From positions 62,001 through 126,000 of the forward strand of contig NZ_CAKMAA020000006.1 in the NCBI RefSeq assembly GCF_924101635.2: 64,000 bases of DNA. Reading direction: 5' to 3'. Shown piece by piece: positions 25,696 through 34,547 of the stretch. The notes beneath the pieces are model-generated. The model was given only the letters and a program-made list of their open reading frames with translations. It had not been told where the DNA came from and ran no database searches. The first letter of the stretch is position 1, and every line of letters starts with the position of its first letter. A program made the translations under genes and the position numbers. The DNA is from Candidatus Nitrotoga sp. HW29 (lineage in GTDB: Bacteria > Pseudomonadota > Gammaproteobacteria > Burkholderiales > Gallionellaceae).

Positions 25696-27156
25696 TTACT
25701 TGGCGTTATAGTTTAAGTCGGTGCGACGATTTTGTGACCAAGCAGCTTCATTATGTGCAGTAGACATCGGCTTTTCTTCACCGTAACTAGTTGTCTCAAT
25801 TTGGCCTTCTTTAACACCGCCTACTAACAACATCTTCTTTACACTATCGGCACGACGTTGACCCAAGGCTAAATTGTACTCACTACTTCCTCGTTCATCG
25901 GCATGCCCTTCCAGACGCACTGATCGATTTTGATGTTCAGCTAAATACTTGGCATGAGCTTGTACAGTGCGCTTATCCTGCTCCGGTACGGCATCAATAT
26001 CGTTTGGGTAAAAGATACTACGCTTAGCTAGCAAGCTACCCGGGATATTGAGAGAATCTTCAGCAGTGGTCGCTTCCCGCGCTACAGCCGCCTTGGCAGC
26101 ATCCCGAGCAGCATTCGCCTTAGCTGCATTCTGTGCAGCAGATGCATTAGCCGCTTCTCGTGCTGCTGCCATATCAACCGCAGCCTGTGCAGCAGACGCT
26201 TTAGCTGCTTCAAGTTCGGCCGTCACTTTGGCGGTGTTAGCCGTTTCCCGTACAGTGGCTGCATTAGCTGCTTCTCGTGCTGCAGCCGCATCGGCAGCGG
26301 CCTGTGCGGCAGACGCCTTGGCTGCTTCAAGTTCTGCAGCAACTTTGGCTGCGTTAGCCGCTTCTCGTGCAGTGGCAGCACTAGCTGCTTCTCGAGCTGC
26401 TGCTGCATCAGCAGCAGCTTGCGCCGCTGCCGCCTTGGCTGCTTCAAGTTCTTCTGCAGCCTTGGCGGTATTAGCTGCTTCCCGCGCAGCGGCTGCACTA
26501 GCTGCTTCTCGAGCTGCTGCTGCATCAGCAGCAGCCTGCGCCGCCGCTGCTTTGGCAGCTTCCAGTGCAGTATTTTGCACCTCAGCAGCCTGCGCCGCTG
26601 CTAACATTGCGGCTTCTTCAGCTGCTGCCTTTGCAGCCGCTGCTTTGGCAGCTTCCAGTGCAGTATTTTGCACCTCAGCAGCGCGAGCCTCTGCTAATGC
26701 GGCTTCTTCAGCTGCTGCCTTTGCAGCCGCTGCTTTGGCAGCTTCCAGTTCAGCATTTTTAACCTCGGCAGCGCGAGCCTCTGCTAATGCAGCCTCTTCA
26801 GCTGCCGCTTTTGCAGCAACTACTTTGGCAGCTTCTAGTTCAGCATTTTTAACCTCGGCAACACGAGCCTCTGCTAATGCGGCCTCTTCAACCGCCGCCT
26901 TTGCTGCTGTCTCATCAGCCGCCCCGTTAGAACTAGAAGCTGAACTAGAAGTTTGAGACGTATTGTTTGGATCATTCAAGTTGTTTGGATCATTCAAGCC
27001 ATCAACCGCCACGGATGCACCAGGAGCAGAATCCACCGCTGCTGATTGAGGTGCATTTGCCCGCCCTCTTTTTTTGAGGTCACCCACAGGCGGCTCGTCA
27101 TTGGCACAAGCAGCTAATAGGCTCGTCAACAATACTCCAATCACTATGTTTTTCAT
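25696..27156 (-). CDS. pal: Pal lipoprotein with Ala-rich helical insertion
   Basis: 486 aa; a normal Pal is about 170. Lipobox LLAAC with Cys17. A flexible Asn/Ser-rich segment runs to residue 86. Residues 87-363 consist of four 30/31-residue and four 39-residue Ala-Glu-Lys repeats predicted to form a long helix. The OmpA-type peptidoglycan-binding domain occupies the last 120 residues (IFYPNDIDAVPEQDK, GHADERGSSEYNLALGQRRA, RRTDLNYNAK). It is located after tolB, as usual. The insertion should hold the peptidoglycan-binding domain far from the outer membrane. Confidence 0.92.
   Translation of the reverse strand: MKNIVIGVLLTSLLAACANDEPPVGDLKKRGRANAPQSAAVDSAPGASVAVDGLNDPNNLNDPNNTSQTSSSASSSNGAADETAAKAAVEEAALAEARVAEVKNAELEAAKVVAAKAAAEEAALAEARAAEVKNAELEAAKAAAAKAAAEEAALAEARAAEVQNTALEAAKAAAAKAAAEEAAMLAAAQAAEVQNTALEAAKAAAAQAAADAAAAREAASAAAAREAANTAKAAEELEAAKAAAAQAAADAAAAREAASAATAREAANAAKVAAELEAAKASAAQAAADAAAAREAANAATVRETANTAKVTAELEAAKASAAQAAVDMAAAREAANASAAQNAAKANAARDAAKAAVAREATTAEDSLNIPGSLLAKRSIFYPNDIDAVPEQDKRTVQAHAKYLAEHQNRSVRLEGHADERGSSEYNLALGQRRADSVKKMLLVGGVKEGQIETTSYGEEKPMSTAHNEAAWSQNRRTDLNYNAK
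26068..26898. repeat. Two families of coding minisatellites in pal
   Basis: About 830 bp within pal. Four units of 90-93 bp encode AAAEEAALAEARAAEVKNAE plus LEAAKAAAAK-type sequence (residues 87-207). Then four units of 117 bp encode AAADAAAAREAASAAAAREA plus NTAKAAEELEAAKAAAAQ-type sequence (208-363). The last unit is the most diverged. All units keep frame. Confidence 0.88.
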
Positions 27157-27186
27157 CCCCGATTCCTTATCCCTAATTAAATAATA

Positions 27187-28446
27187 TTACTGCTTCAAAA
27201 AAGGCCCCCAAGTCGGCTCACGAACATCGCCTACCTGAGAGGACAACTTTTGCTTAACCCTGCCATCGCTGGAAACGATTGCCAGTATACCACGGCCCTG
27301 CGCCTCAGTTGCAAACAGGATCAGCTTTCCATTAGGTGAAAAACTTGGCCGTTTTTCCCACCCGCCTTCAGTCAACAGCTGCATCTGCCTAGTCTGAAAA
27401 TCCTGAATGGCGATATTAAATCGCCCATTACTTTGATGTGCAAAAACAAAACTTTTGCCATCTGGGCTATATCGTGGGGAGAAATTATTGCCACCCTCAA
27501 AAGTTAACCGTTCAGCAGCCTTTCCCTCTACTGGCATCCTGTAAATTTGCGCACTGCCTCCGCGATCAGATGTAAATAACAGGTATTGTCCATCTGGAGA
27601 AAAATTAGGTTCTGTATCGATCGCACCGCTAAACGTAAGGCGTCGCAAATCAGTGCCATCCGAACGAATTAGATATATTTGCGGACTACCATCTCGTGTC
27701 AGCACAACAGCGAGGTGTTTGCCATCCGGTGCCCATACTGGGGCACTATTACTCCCACGAGCATTAGAAAGCACCGTTCGTTGATTCGTTACTAACGACT
27801 GTACATATACAACCGCATGGCCTTGCTCTAATGTCACATAAGTAAGCTGGCTGCCATCCGGCGACCATGCTGGCGACATAATAGGCTCGTTGATCGATAG
27901 AACAACTCGATCGTTATAACCATCGCTATCCGCTACCACCAGACGATTATTTTTACCTTGCCGATTTACATATGCAATACGCGTGCTGAATACCCCAGGA
28001 TTGCCGGTGAGTTTTTCATATATCAGGTCGGCAATGCGATGACCAATGGCGCGCATTTGATCACCTTTGGCAGTTACGGCTTGACCAAATAACTCGGTTT
28101 GCTTGACTGCATCGAGCAAGCGGAATTTGACCGTAACCCGACCATCTTGCTGTGTCTCCACACTGCCAATGGCTAAAGCTTCCACGCCACGCCAATCGGC
28201 ATATGCAACTTCGGATGGCTCATGTGGTGTTTTGCTTGTCGGGTTAACCAACCGAAACAATCCACTGCGCTTTAAATCAAGGGATACTATTTCAGTAATG
28301 CTCTGAGCAAGTTTGTCTTCGTTGGCAAATGGCACGACGGCTACCGGAATCTGGCGCTCTCCCGCCCCTACAATATCGATGGTCAGGGCAGCGCGAGCGG
28401 GTAGAGCGGCACAAAGCAAAACCAGCAAAATCCAATAACGTAACAT
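27187..28446 (-). CDS. tolB: Tol-Pal system beta-propeller protein TolB
   Basis: 419 aa from the ATG at 28446, because AGAGGAG lies 7 bp ahead of it; an ATG five codons earlier precedes that site. A signal peptide ends at PARAAL. The N-terminal TolB domain (IPVAVVPFANEDKLAQSITE, LKRSGLFRLVNP) is followed by the beta-propeller with repeated SPDG motifs (PAWSPDGSQLTYV, PNFSPDGQYLLFTSDRGG, PRYSPDGKSFVF). A periplasmic partner of Pal and TolA. Encoded between tolA and pal. Confidence 0.96.
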   Translation of the reverse strand: MLRYWILLVLLCAALPARAALTIDIVGAGERQIPVAVVPFANEDKLAQSITEIVSLDLKRSGLFRLVNPTSKTPHEPSEVAYADWRGVEALAIGSVETQQDGRVTVKFRLLDAVKQTELFGQAVTAKGDQMRAIGHRIADLIYEKLTGNPGVFSTRIAYVNRQGKNNRLVVADSDGYNDRVVLSINEPIMSPAWSPDGSQLTYVTLEQGHAVVYVQSLVTNQRTVLSNARGSNSAPVWAPDGKHLAVVLTRDGSPQIYLIRSDGTDLRRLTFSGAIDTEPNFSPDGQYLLFTSDRGGSAQIYRMPVEGKAAERLTFEGGNNFSPRYSPDGKSFVFAHQSNGRFNIAIQDFQTRQMQLLTEGGWEKRPSFSPNGKLILFATEAQGRGILAIVSSDGRVKQKLSSQVGDVREPTWGPFLKQ

Positions 28447-28464
28447 ATACACTCCTCTCATAAA

Positions 28465-29910
28465 CTATTCCTTTGGACTAAATTTGAGATGCAATTCACG
28501 AAAATTGTTGAATAGCGCTGCATCTGGCGGCAAGGGCAACGGTTCCGCTTTCTTAATGGCGCGTTCCACAGCGCTGTCGTACGCCGCGTTCCCACTCGGT
28601 TTGACCAATATTGCATTCAATACCATACCTCCGGGTAGCAAGGTCACGTCAAATTCTGCACGTGCATTATACGGTATATCCGGTAGCATCACGATATTGC
28701 GGCGTATTTTGGCAATAATCTTGGCCTTATATTCAGACACCTCTTTACCTATGGCTGCTGCTTGTGCAGCACGCATGCGCTCTTGCTCAGCCTGTGCTTT
28801 TTGCTCAGCGCGCACGCGCTCCTGTTCAACTTTCGCTCTTTGTTCGGCTTGTGCTTTTTGCTCAGCCAGCTCTTTTTGTTCTGCTAGCAGCTTTTGTTCG
28901 GCACGCGCCCTCTGTTTTGCTCGCTCTTTTTCCTCGGCCTGCTCTTTCTTTTCAGCTAGGGCTTTCTGTTTCGCCTGCATCTTTCGTTCGATTTCAGCTT
29001 TTTGTTCGATTTCAGCTTTTCGTTCGGCCTCAGCTTTTTGTTCTATTTCAGCTTTTTGTTCGGCTTCAGCTTTTTGTTCTATTTCAGCCTTTCGTTCGGC
29101 CTCGGCTTTTCGTTCCGCCTGTGCCTTTTGTTTAGCCAAGGCTCTCTGCTCGGCCTGAGCTTTTTGCTCCGCTTCAATCTTCTGTTCTGCTTCAATCTTA
29201 TGTTCAGCTTGGGCTTTCAATTTAGATTGAGCATCCGTCTTTTCAATTTGACGCTTCGTTTCAGACTTTACCGCTTCTTGAAATTTTTCCTGTAACCGTT
29301 TTTTTTCAGCCAATTCGAAATCGGCTTTAAGTGAAGCTGCAGATTTTATCGGCTCAATTACTTTAGATGGCTCGGCTTTCTCTAATTCAGCTTTAAGGTT
29401 GCGACGTATTTTGGCAACAATATTCGCTTGTTCGGCACGAGCTCGTTCATTTTCAGCGCGCACTTTCTGTTCTTCAATTATTTTTTGCTCAGCTTGCGCT
29501 CTCTGCTCTGCTAATATTTTTTGCTCAGTCTGTATCTTCAACTTTTCCTGTCTCTTTTGCTCAGCCTGTACATTTACTTTTTCTACTTGCTGCTTAGGCT
29601 CCGTCTTTATCGGCTTGGATTTTTCCTGCGGCCTTTTTTTCTCAGATAACGTTATATCAGCCTTGGGTGGTGCCACAGGCTTATTCAACTTGGGGTGCTC
29701 AATCGGTGGTTTAGAAGGTTCAACTTTAACTGGTAATGGAGCTGTCTCTATTCCAGGTAAGCTATCCCAAATATCCACCACCATGCCCTGTGGGGGCTCG
29801 GCCTTCCAGCTGGCACCAAAATATAACAGTACGAAAAATGCACAATGAACAGCCAGTGCCAATGCCCCAGCACGAAGCTTATAGGGTTTGGCGTGCACGA
29901 TCGTGCTCAT
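28465..29910 (-). CDS. tolA: TolA, with duplicated coiled-coil segment
   Basis: 481 aa. One membrane helix at about 14-33, a Pro/Lys region, a long domain II of AEQK-type heptads (about 115-390) and the C-terminal domain III (IIAKIRRNIVMLPDIPYNAR, FDVTLLPGGMV, YDSAVERAIKKAEPLPLP). The segment beginning KADITLSEKKRPQEK (83) recurs as KADFELAEKKRLQEK (196), and IVAKIRRN (164) recurs as IIAKIRRN at the head of domain III (398), evidence of a large internal duplication. TolA couples the TolQR motor to TolB and Pal. Overlaps tolR by 4 bp. Confidence 0.95.
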   Translation of the reverse strand: MSTIVHAKPYKLRAGALALAVHCAFFVLLYFGASWKAEPPQGMVVDIWDSLPGIETAPLPVKVEPSKPPIEHPKLNKPVAPPKADITLSEKKRPQEKSKPIKTEPKQQVEKVNVQAEQKRQEKLKIQTEQKILAEQRAQAEQKIIEEQKVRAENERARAEQANIVAKIRRNLKAELEKAEPSKVIEPIKSAASLKADFELAEKKRLQEKFQEAVKSETKRQIEKTDAQSKLKAQAEHKIEAEQKIEAEQKAQAEQRALAKQKAQAERKAEAERKAEIEQKAEAEQKAEIEQKAEAERKAEIEQKAEIERKMQAKQKALAEKKEQAEEKERAKQRARAEQKLLAEQKELAEQKAQAEQRAKVEQERVRAEQKAQAEQERMRAAQAAAIGKEVSEYKAKIIAKIRRNIVMLPDIPYNARAEFDVTLLPGGMVLNAILVKPSGNAAYDSAVERAIKKAEPLPLPPDAALFNNFRELHLKFSPKE

Positions 29911-30329
29911 CGCCCCGTGGTTTGCGCCAACAGACCAACTTTCTTAATCTGTTGCCGTTGCAACACGTCCATAATACTGATCACTTCTTCATAGCGCACA
30001 TTTTTGTCGGCTGAAATTACAACGGGCTGATCCGCGTTCTGTGCTTGTTTTTGCTTAAGAAGTTCAATTAATTCTTCGCGTGTAACGCTCTGTTCCTGAC
30101 TCTTTTTGCTTCGATCATTTAACGCCAGCGTGGTGTCTTTTTTGATAATTACTTCTAATGGTGCAACAGGTGGTGCGAGAGATTTACCCACGCTGGGCAG
30201 ATCAATTTGCCCAGGGTTCATCAGTGGTGCCGTAATCATAAATATGACTAGCAATACCAACATCACGTCGATGTAGGGCACGACATTAATGTCACTCATT
30301 GGACGCATAGCAGAACGGCGGGGAGTCAT
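29907..30329 (-). CDS. tolR: TolR, motor subunit of Tol-Pal
   Basis: 140 aa ExbD/TolR family. A single N-terminal membrane helix with the proton-channel Asp21 in VPYIDVMLVLLVIFMITAP, then a periplasmic domain (LEVIIKKDTTLALND, QPVVISADKNVRYEEVISIM). Starts and ends in ATGA overlaps with tolQ and tolA, so the three are translationally coupled. Confidence 0.96.
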   Translation of the reverse strand: MTPRRSAMRPMSDINVVPYIDVMLVLLVIFMITAPLMNPGQIDLPSVGKSLAPPVAPLEVIIKKDTTLALNDRSKKSQEQSVTREELIELLKQKQAQNADQPVVISADKNVRYEEVISIMDVLQRQQIKKVGLLAQTTGR

Positions 30330-31000
30330 GGTTGACGTTGCAGTACGTTAGAGAATTCTTCCATAAAAATTTCAAAACGTGATGCCAAGCGCGTAATATC
30401 ATGCGAGTAACGATTGTAAGCAACTACGGCAGGAATAGCGGCAAACAAACCCATCGCAGTGGCTATTAACGCCTCGGCTATGCCGGGTGCCACATGTGCC
30501 AATGTGGCTTGGCCAACATTGGCCAACCCGCGGAATGCATTCATAATTCCCCACACTGTGCCGAATAATCCAACATAAGGACTCACCGAGCCAACTGTAG
30601 CTAGAAAGGCTAAGTGCGATTCAAGCGTATCCATTTCGCGCTGATAAGTGGCGCGCATGGCACGACGCGTACCATCCATCACCGCATTATTATCCATCCC
30701 ATGTTTCTTTTTAAGCTTAAGAAACTCGGTAAAGCCAGCCGCAAAAATTCGTCCCATACTGCCCGAATCGCCACGCATTACGGAAGTATTTTGATACAAC
30801 CTGTTAAGGTCATCATTATTCCAGAATGATTCTTCAAATTCCTCACTTTGCCTCACCGCCTGTCTGACAGTAAACATTTTAAGAAAAATGAACCACCATG
30901 ACATCAATGAAACCAGTAACAATAAACCCATTACCAATTGAACAAGTGCGCTGGCGTTCTGAATTAAATGGATAAACGATAAATTCTGTGTTACATCCAT
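30326..31000 (-). CDS. tolQ: TolQ, proton-channel subunit of Tol-Pal
   Basis: 224 aa from the ATG at 31000, which follows AAAGGA; an ATG at 31027 would overlap ybgC and lacks a site. It has three membrane helices: LVQLVMGLLLLVSLMSWWFI near the N-terminus, LAFLATVGSVSPYVGLFGTV, and ALIATAMGLFAAIPAVVAYN. These are the MotA/TolQ/ExbB features. Forms the TolQ5R2 motor that energises TolA. Confidence 0.95.
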   Translation of the reverse strand: MDVTQNLSFIHLIQNASALVQLVMGLLLLVSLMSWWFIFLKMFTVRQAVRQSEEFEESFWNNDDLNRLYQNTSVMRGDSGSMGRIFAAGFTEFLKLKKKHGMDNNAVMDGTRRAMRATYQREMDTLESHLAFLATVGSVSPYVGLFGTVWGIMNAFRGLANVGQATLAHVAPGIAEALIATAMGLFAAIPAVVAYNRYSHDITRLASRFEIFMEEFSNVLQRQP

Positions 31001-31014
31001 ATTCACAATATCCT

Positions 31015-31434
31015 TTAGTTTTTCCATTGCTTTCGCAATGCTTCCGGAACACTCACCGGCTTGAAATTATCCATTGTCACGCATACAAGATGTATTTCCG
31101 CTTTGACCAGTACATCCTCGCCGCGCAGCACCTGTTGACACAAGGTCACACGACTACGCCCGACATCCTTCAGTTGCGCGCTGATAGTCAGTAAATCATC
31201 AAGCAAAGCGGGTTTGAGATAATCCAGTCTTAGTGAACGAACCACAAATACCATACCGAATTCGCTCATTAACTCCTTATTACTGTAGCCATAACATTCC
31301 CGTAACCACTCAGTCCGCGCGCGCTCTAAAAAGTTCACATAGCTGCCATGATATACCACCCCTCCTGCATCGGTGTCTTGGAAAAACACCCGTACTGGTA
31401 ATGAAAAACTTGATTTACGGGCTGAATGAAGCAT
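31015..31434 (-). CDS. ybgC: Tol-Pal associated acyl-CoA thioesterase
   Basis: 139 aa 4-hydroxybenzoyl-CoA-type hotdog fold. The active-site segment FFQDTDAGGVVYHGSYVNFL (Asp20/Asp22, His29) and ERARTEWLRECYGYS are characteristic. First gene of the tol-pal operon on the minus strand, as in most proteobacteria. Proposed to act on phospholipid-related acyl-CoA. Confidence 0.95.
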   Translation of the reverse strand: MLHSARKSSFSLPVRVFFQDTDAGGVVYHGSYVNFLERARTEWLRECYGYSNKELMSEFGMVFVVRSLRLDYLKPALLDDLLTISAQLKDVGRSRVTLCQQVLRGEDVLVKAEIHLVCVTMDNFKPVSVPEALRKQWKN

Positions 31435-31570
31435 ATTTATTTAATTATTTTAAGAATTTTTGTTACCAAGAACCTAACGCACCTATAACTGAACAGTGCC
31501 ATTCATATCGTTAGCCACATATTTCTATATTAACAAGGCATCCGTTGAACCGACAACCCCTCTTAACTCC

Positions 31571-31622
31571 ATTGTACTAATGAATCCCAAAATCGAATTG
31601 TACTAATGAATCCCAAAATCGA
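31571..31622. repeat. 26-bp perfect tandem duplication
   Basis: The unit starting ATTGTACTAATGAATCC at 31571-31596 is repeated exactly at 31597-31622. It has no coding role that I can see and lies between the tol-pal and sdh operons. Confidence 0.85.
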
Positions 31623-31725
31623 CTTGCAAATCGCAAAGTTTTGTTCAAATGAAAAACAAGAAGACTAATCGAATCTATAGTGAATTCATCACTTTGACGA
31701 TGGGTTTTGTAGATGTACCTTGAAA

Positions 31726-31785
31726 CTAGGTCGCCATTTTAAGCAGGTCGCGCTCCATTCTGATTTGGGTCGATTCGTGTTTGGT
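31726..31785 (-). pseudogene. Tiny relic resembling IS3-family OrfA C-terminus
   Basis: Read on the minus strand it gives KHESTQIRMERDLLKMAT followed by a stop. The ERDLLK-x-AT motif is the usual end of IS3-type OrfA (ERDILKKATAFFAKE). Only about 18 residues remain, so the assignment is tentative. Confidence 0.35.
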
Positions 31786-32029
31786 ATTTGACATAAGCGT
31801 CAAATTTTATTTTCTAATCAGTTGATAATTAACTGAATAACATTATTTTTAGAGTGGAAGGTACGGCAATATAAGGGGTATGCAGCAGCAATTTATGGCT
31901 AACAATTAGGGTATGCTTGCTCTTTAATTTCAGGTATCCATGGAGCGTTTATATTTCTGATTTATAATTGATTGCTCATCATGTGTAAAATTGCAAACGT
32001 TGGTTTATAACTCCACTTCTCGTGCGCCA

Positions 32030-32404
32030 ATGAATAAAAATCGTCCTATACATATTGACTTGCGCTTGATCAAATTGCCCTTGCCAGGCTTGGTATCTAT
32101 TTTGCATCGTGTCAGCGGATTGTTACTGTTTTTAACCTTGCCGTTGTTTTTGAAGATGCTGCAGTACAGCTTATTTTCTATTGAGACATATACTCAATTG
32201 GTCGCTACGCTACGACATCCCTTAAGTAGATTAATTTTGATTGGTCTGTTGTGGGCATTTTTACACCATCTTTGTGCTGGAATACGCTATCTTGCGGTTG
32301 ATATGCATATTGGCGTTGGACTGACGCAGGCGCGTGCTAGCAGTAAGTTGGTGTTGTTTGTGAGTTTGGGTCTAACCTTACTGATAGGAGTGTGGATATG
32401 GTAG
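32030..32404 (+). CDS. sdhC: Succinate dehydrogenase cytochrome b556 subunit
   Basis: 124 aa from the ATG at 32030, chosen because MNKNRPIHIDLRLIKLPLPG is the normal SdhC N-terminus; the reading from 31991 would need a TTG. Three membrane helices. The SILHRVSG motif and the LHH pair in WAFLHHLCAGIRYL supply quinone-site and haem-ligand residues. Anchors SdhAB in the inner membrane. Overlaps sdhD by 7 bp. Confidence 0.93.
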   Translation: MNKNRPIHIDLRLIKLPLPGLVSILHRVSGLLLFLTLPLFLKMLQYSLFSIETYTQLVATLRHPLSRLILIGLLWAFLHHLCAGIRYLAVDMHIGVGLTQARASSKLVLFVSLGLTLLIGVWIW

Positions 32405-32769
32405 ATCGTATCGTAACCGGCGCGCATTATGGATTGCGGGATTGGTTGATGCAGCGTGTTACCGCTGTTTTGATGGTGGCCTATACGCTCTTCATTGCGG
32501 GCTATGTGCTGCTGCATTCCCGCTTTGTAAGCGATACCTGGATCGGACTTGATTACAATACTTGGACAGAATTGTTTTCGAACTTGGTGATGCGTTCGTT
32601 CTCATTACTGTTTCTATTTGCTGTTTTTTTTCATGCATGGATTGGCGTGCGTGACATTGTCATGGATTATGTCAAGTCGGCAAGAATCCGCCTTGCTATA
32701 TATGTACTGGTGATCATGGCGCTGCTGCTGTATTCGATCTGGGCAGTACAAATTTTGTGGGGAATGTGA
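32398..32769 (+). CDS. sdhD: Succinate dehydrogenase membrane anchor subunit
   Basis: 123 aa. ATG at 32398 with AGGAG 9 bp upstream inside sdhC. Three membrane helices, with [20 protein letters not shown] at the N-terminus and the [20 protein letters not shown] haem/quinone segment. Ends in TGATG overlap with sdhA. Second membrane anchor of complex II. Confidence 0.93.
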   Translation: MVDRIVTGAHYGLRDWLMQRVTAVLMVAYTLFIAGYVLLHSRFVSDTWIGLDYNTWTELFSNLVMRSFSLLFLFAVFFHAWIGVRDIVMDYVKSARIRLAIYVLVIMALLLYSIWAVQILWGM

Positions 32770-34532
32770 TGGCAGTGGCGAAACGCACATTTGACGTGGT
32801 AATCGTGGGGGCGGGTGGCGCGGGGATGCGTGCGGCTTTGGCATTGTCTGAGGCCGGTTTGAAGGTGGCAGTATTGTCCAAGGTCTTTCCTACTCGCTCG
32901 CACACCGTTGCGGCGCAAGGCGGTATTGCGGCATCGTTGGGTAATATCAACGAGGATAATTGGCATTGGCATATGTACGACACGGTGAAAGGTTCGGATT
33001 ATCTGGGTGACCAAGATGCCATTGAATTTATGTGTCGCGCGGCACCGGAAGTGGTGTATGAGCTGGAACACTTTGGTATGCCGTTTGATCGTTTGGAAAA
33101 TGGCAAGATTTATCAGCGCTCATTCGGCGGTCACATGCAAGGTTATGGCAAGACGCCGGTGCAGCGGGCCTGTGCCGCTGCGGATCGTACTGGTCATGCC
33201 TTGTTGCATACGTTGTATCAAAAAAATATGCAGAGTAATACCATTTTTTTTGTGGAGTGGATGGCTCTGGATTTAATTCGCGACGAAGATGGAGATGTTC
33301 TCGGCGTGGTGGCAATGGAAATTGAAACCAGTGAAGTAATGGTTTTGCAGGCGCGCGCCACGCTGTTTGCTACCGGAGGCGCGGCGCGCATTTTTCAGGC
33401 CAGTACCAATGCTTATATTAATACCGGCGATGGTCTGGGTATGGCAGCTCGTGCCGGGATCCCGCTGGAGGACATGGAGTTTTTCCAGTTTCATCCGACA
33501 GGTGTGTACGGTGCGGGCGTGCTGATTTCAGAGGGTGTGCGCGGTGAGGGCGGCTATCTTATAAATAAAGATGGTGAGCGCTTTATGTTGCGCTATGCGC
33601 CCAACGCTCAAGACCTTGCCAGTCGCGACGTAGTGTCGCGGGCTATTGCTACTGAGATCAAGGAAGGGCGCGGTTGTGGTAAGCATGGGGATCACGTTTT
33701 ATTGAAAGTGGATCACATCGGTGATGCGGTCATCCGTCAACGCCTGCCCGGTATTCGTGAGATTTCCCTAAAGTTCGCGCATGTTGATCCGGCTTTGAAT
33801 CCCATTCCGGTGGTACCTACCGCGCACTATATGATGGGCGGTATTCCCACTAATTATCATGGACAAGTGGTTGCTCCTTATAAAACAGGGCCAGAAGAAG
33901 TGGTACAGGGGTTTTATGCGGTGGGTGAATGCGCTTGCGTGTCGGTACATGGCGCTAACCGACTGGGCTGTAATTCATTGCTTGATCTGTTGGTGTTTGG
34001 GCGTGAGGTGGCGCGGCAGATTATAGAGGACTTACAGCGTAACCCGCATCCAAAACCATTGCCGCACGATGCTACAGAGCGTCCGCTGGCACGTCTTGCA
34101 AGGTTGAAATCCCAAAAAAATGGTGAGAGTGTGGCCGAAGTGGGGGCAGAAATGCGGCGCGTGATGCAGAGCCATTGTGGTGTATTTCGGTTTCCTGATC
34201 TGCTCACTCAAGGCGTGGAAAAAATTCGTGCAGTGGCCGAGCGTGTTAAAAATACCATGATTAATGATCAAAGTAAGGTATTCAATACGGCATGCGTGGA
34301 GGCATTGGAACTCGATAATTTAATCGAAGTGGCGCAAGCCACTATGGTTTCTGCCGCGGCGAGACAAGAAAGTCGCGGTGGTCACGCGCGTGATGATTTT
34401 CCGGAACGCGACGATGACCATTGGCTGAGGCATTCACTATATTTCAGCGAAGGGCAAAAATTGGACTACAAGCCGGTTCGGCTGAAGCCATTGAGTGTGG
34501 AATCATTTCCGCTTAAGGCGCGAGTGTACTAA
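32769..34532 (+). CDS. sdhA: Succinate dehydrogenase flavoprotein subunit
   Basis: 587 aa from the ATG at 32769. FAD-binding GAGGAG (14-19). His45 in [14 protein letters not shown] carries the covalent FAD. Catalytic region [10 protein letters not shown] (His242) and [10 protein letters not shown], then [13 protein letters not shown] and [17 protein letters not shown]. Full length. Oxidises succinate to fumarate. It is normally followed at once by sdhB, but here a DUF262 gene and 340 bp intervene. Confidence 0.97.
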   Translation: MAVAKRTFDVVIVGAGGAGMRAALALSEAGLKVAVLSKVFPTRSHTVAAQGGIAASLGNINEDNWHWHMYDTVKGSDYLGDQDAIEFMCRAAPEVVYELEHFGMPFDRLENGKIYQRSFGGHMQGYGKTPVQRACAAADRTGHALLHTLYQKNMQSNTIFFVEWMALDLIRDEDGDVLGVVAMEIETSEVMVLQARATLFATGGAARIFQASTNAYINTGDGLGMAARAGIPLEDMEFFQFHPTGVYGAGVLISEGVRGEGGYLINKDGERFMLRYAPNAQDLASRDVVSRAIATEIKEGRGCGKHGDHVLLKVDHIGDAVIRQRLPGIREISLKFAHVDPALNPIPVVPTAHYMMGGIPTNYHGQVVAPYKTGPEEVVQGFYAVGECACVSVHGANRLGCNSLLDLLVFGREVARQIIEDLQRNPHPKPLPHDATERPLARLARLKSQKNGESVAEVGAEMRRVMQSHCGVFRFPDLLTQGVEKIRAVAERVKNTMINDQSKVFNTACVEALELDNLIEVAQATMVSAAARQESRGGHARDDFPERDDDHWLRHSLYFSEGQKLDYKPVRLKPLSVESFPLKARVY

Positions 34533-34547
34533 TCAGGGGATTAAAAC

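Larger units (their letters stand above)
31435..32029. other. Divergent intergenic region between ybgC and sdhC
   Basis: About 595 bp. It must contain promoters for the tol-pal operon (minus) and the sdh operon (plus), but I could not assign them securely. It includes a 26-bp tandem duplication and a short IS3-like relic (see separate entries). The rest is AT-rich and noncoding. Confidence 0.5.

Noticed and set aside
26048-26956. Long Ala/Ser-rich reading frame on the plus strand opposite pal
   Set aside because: It is the mirror of the Ala-rich repeats in pal; GC-rich repeats keep the opposite strand open. No ribosome site or recognisable domain.
28484-29158. Long plus-strand frame opposite tolA, rich in Phe, Cys and Ser
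   Set aside because: It arises from the antisense of the AEQK heptads. TolA itself is unmistakable.
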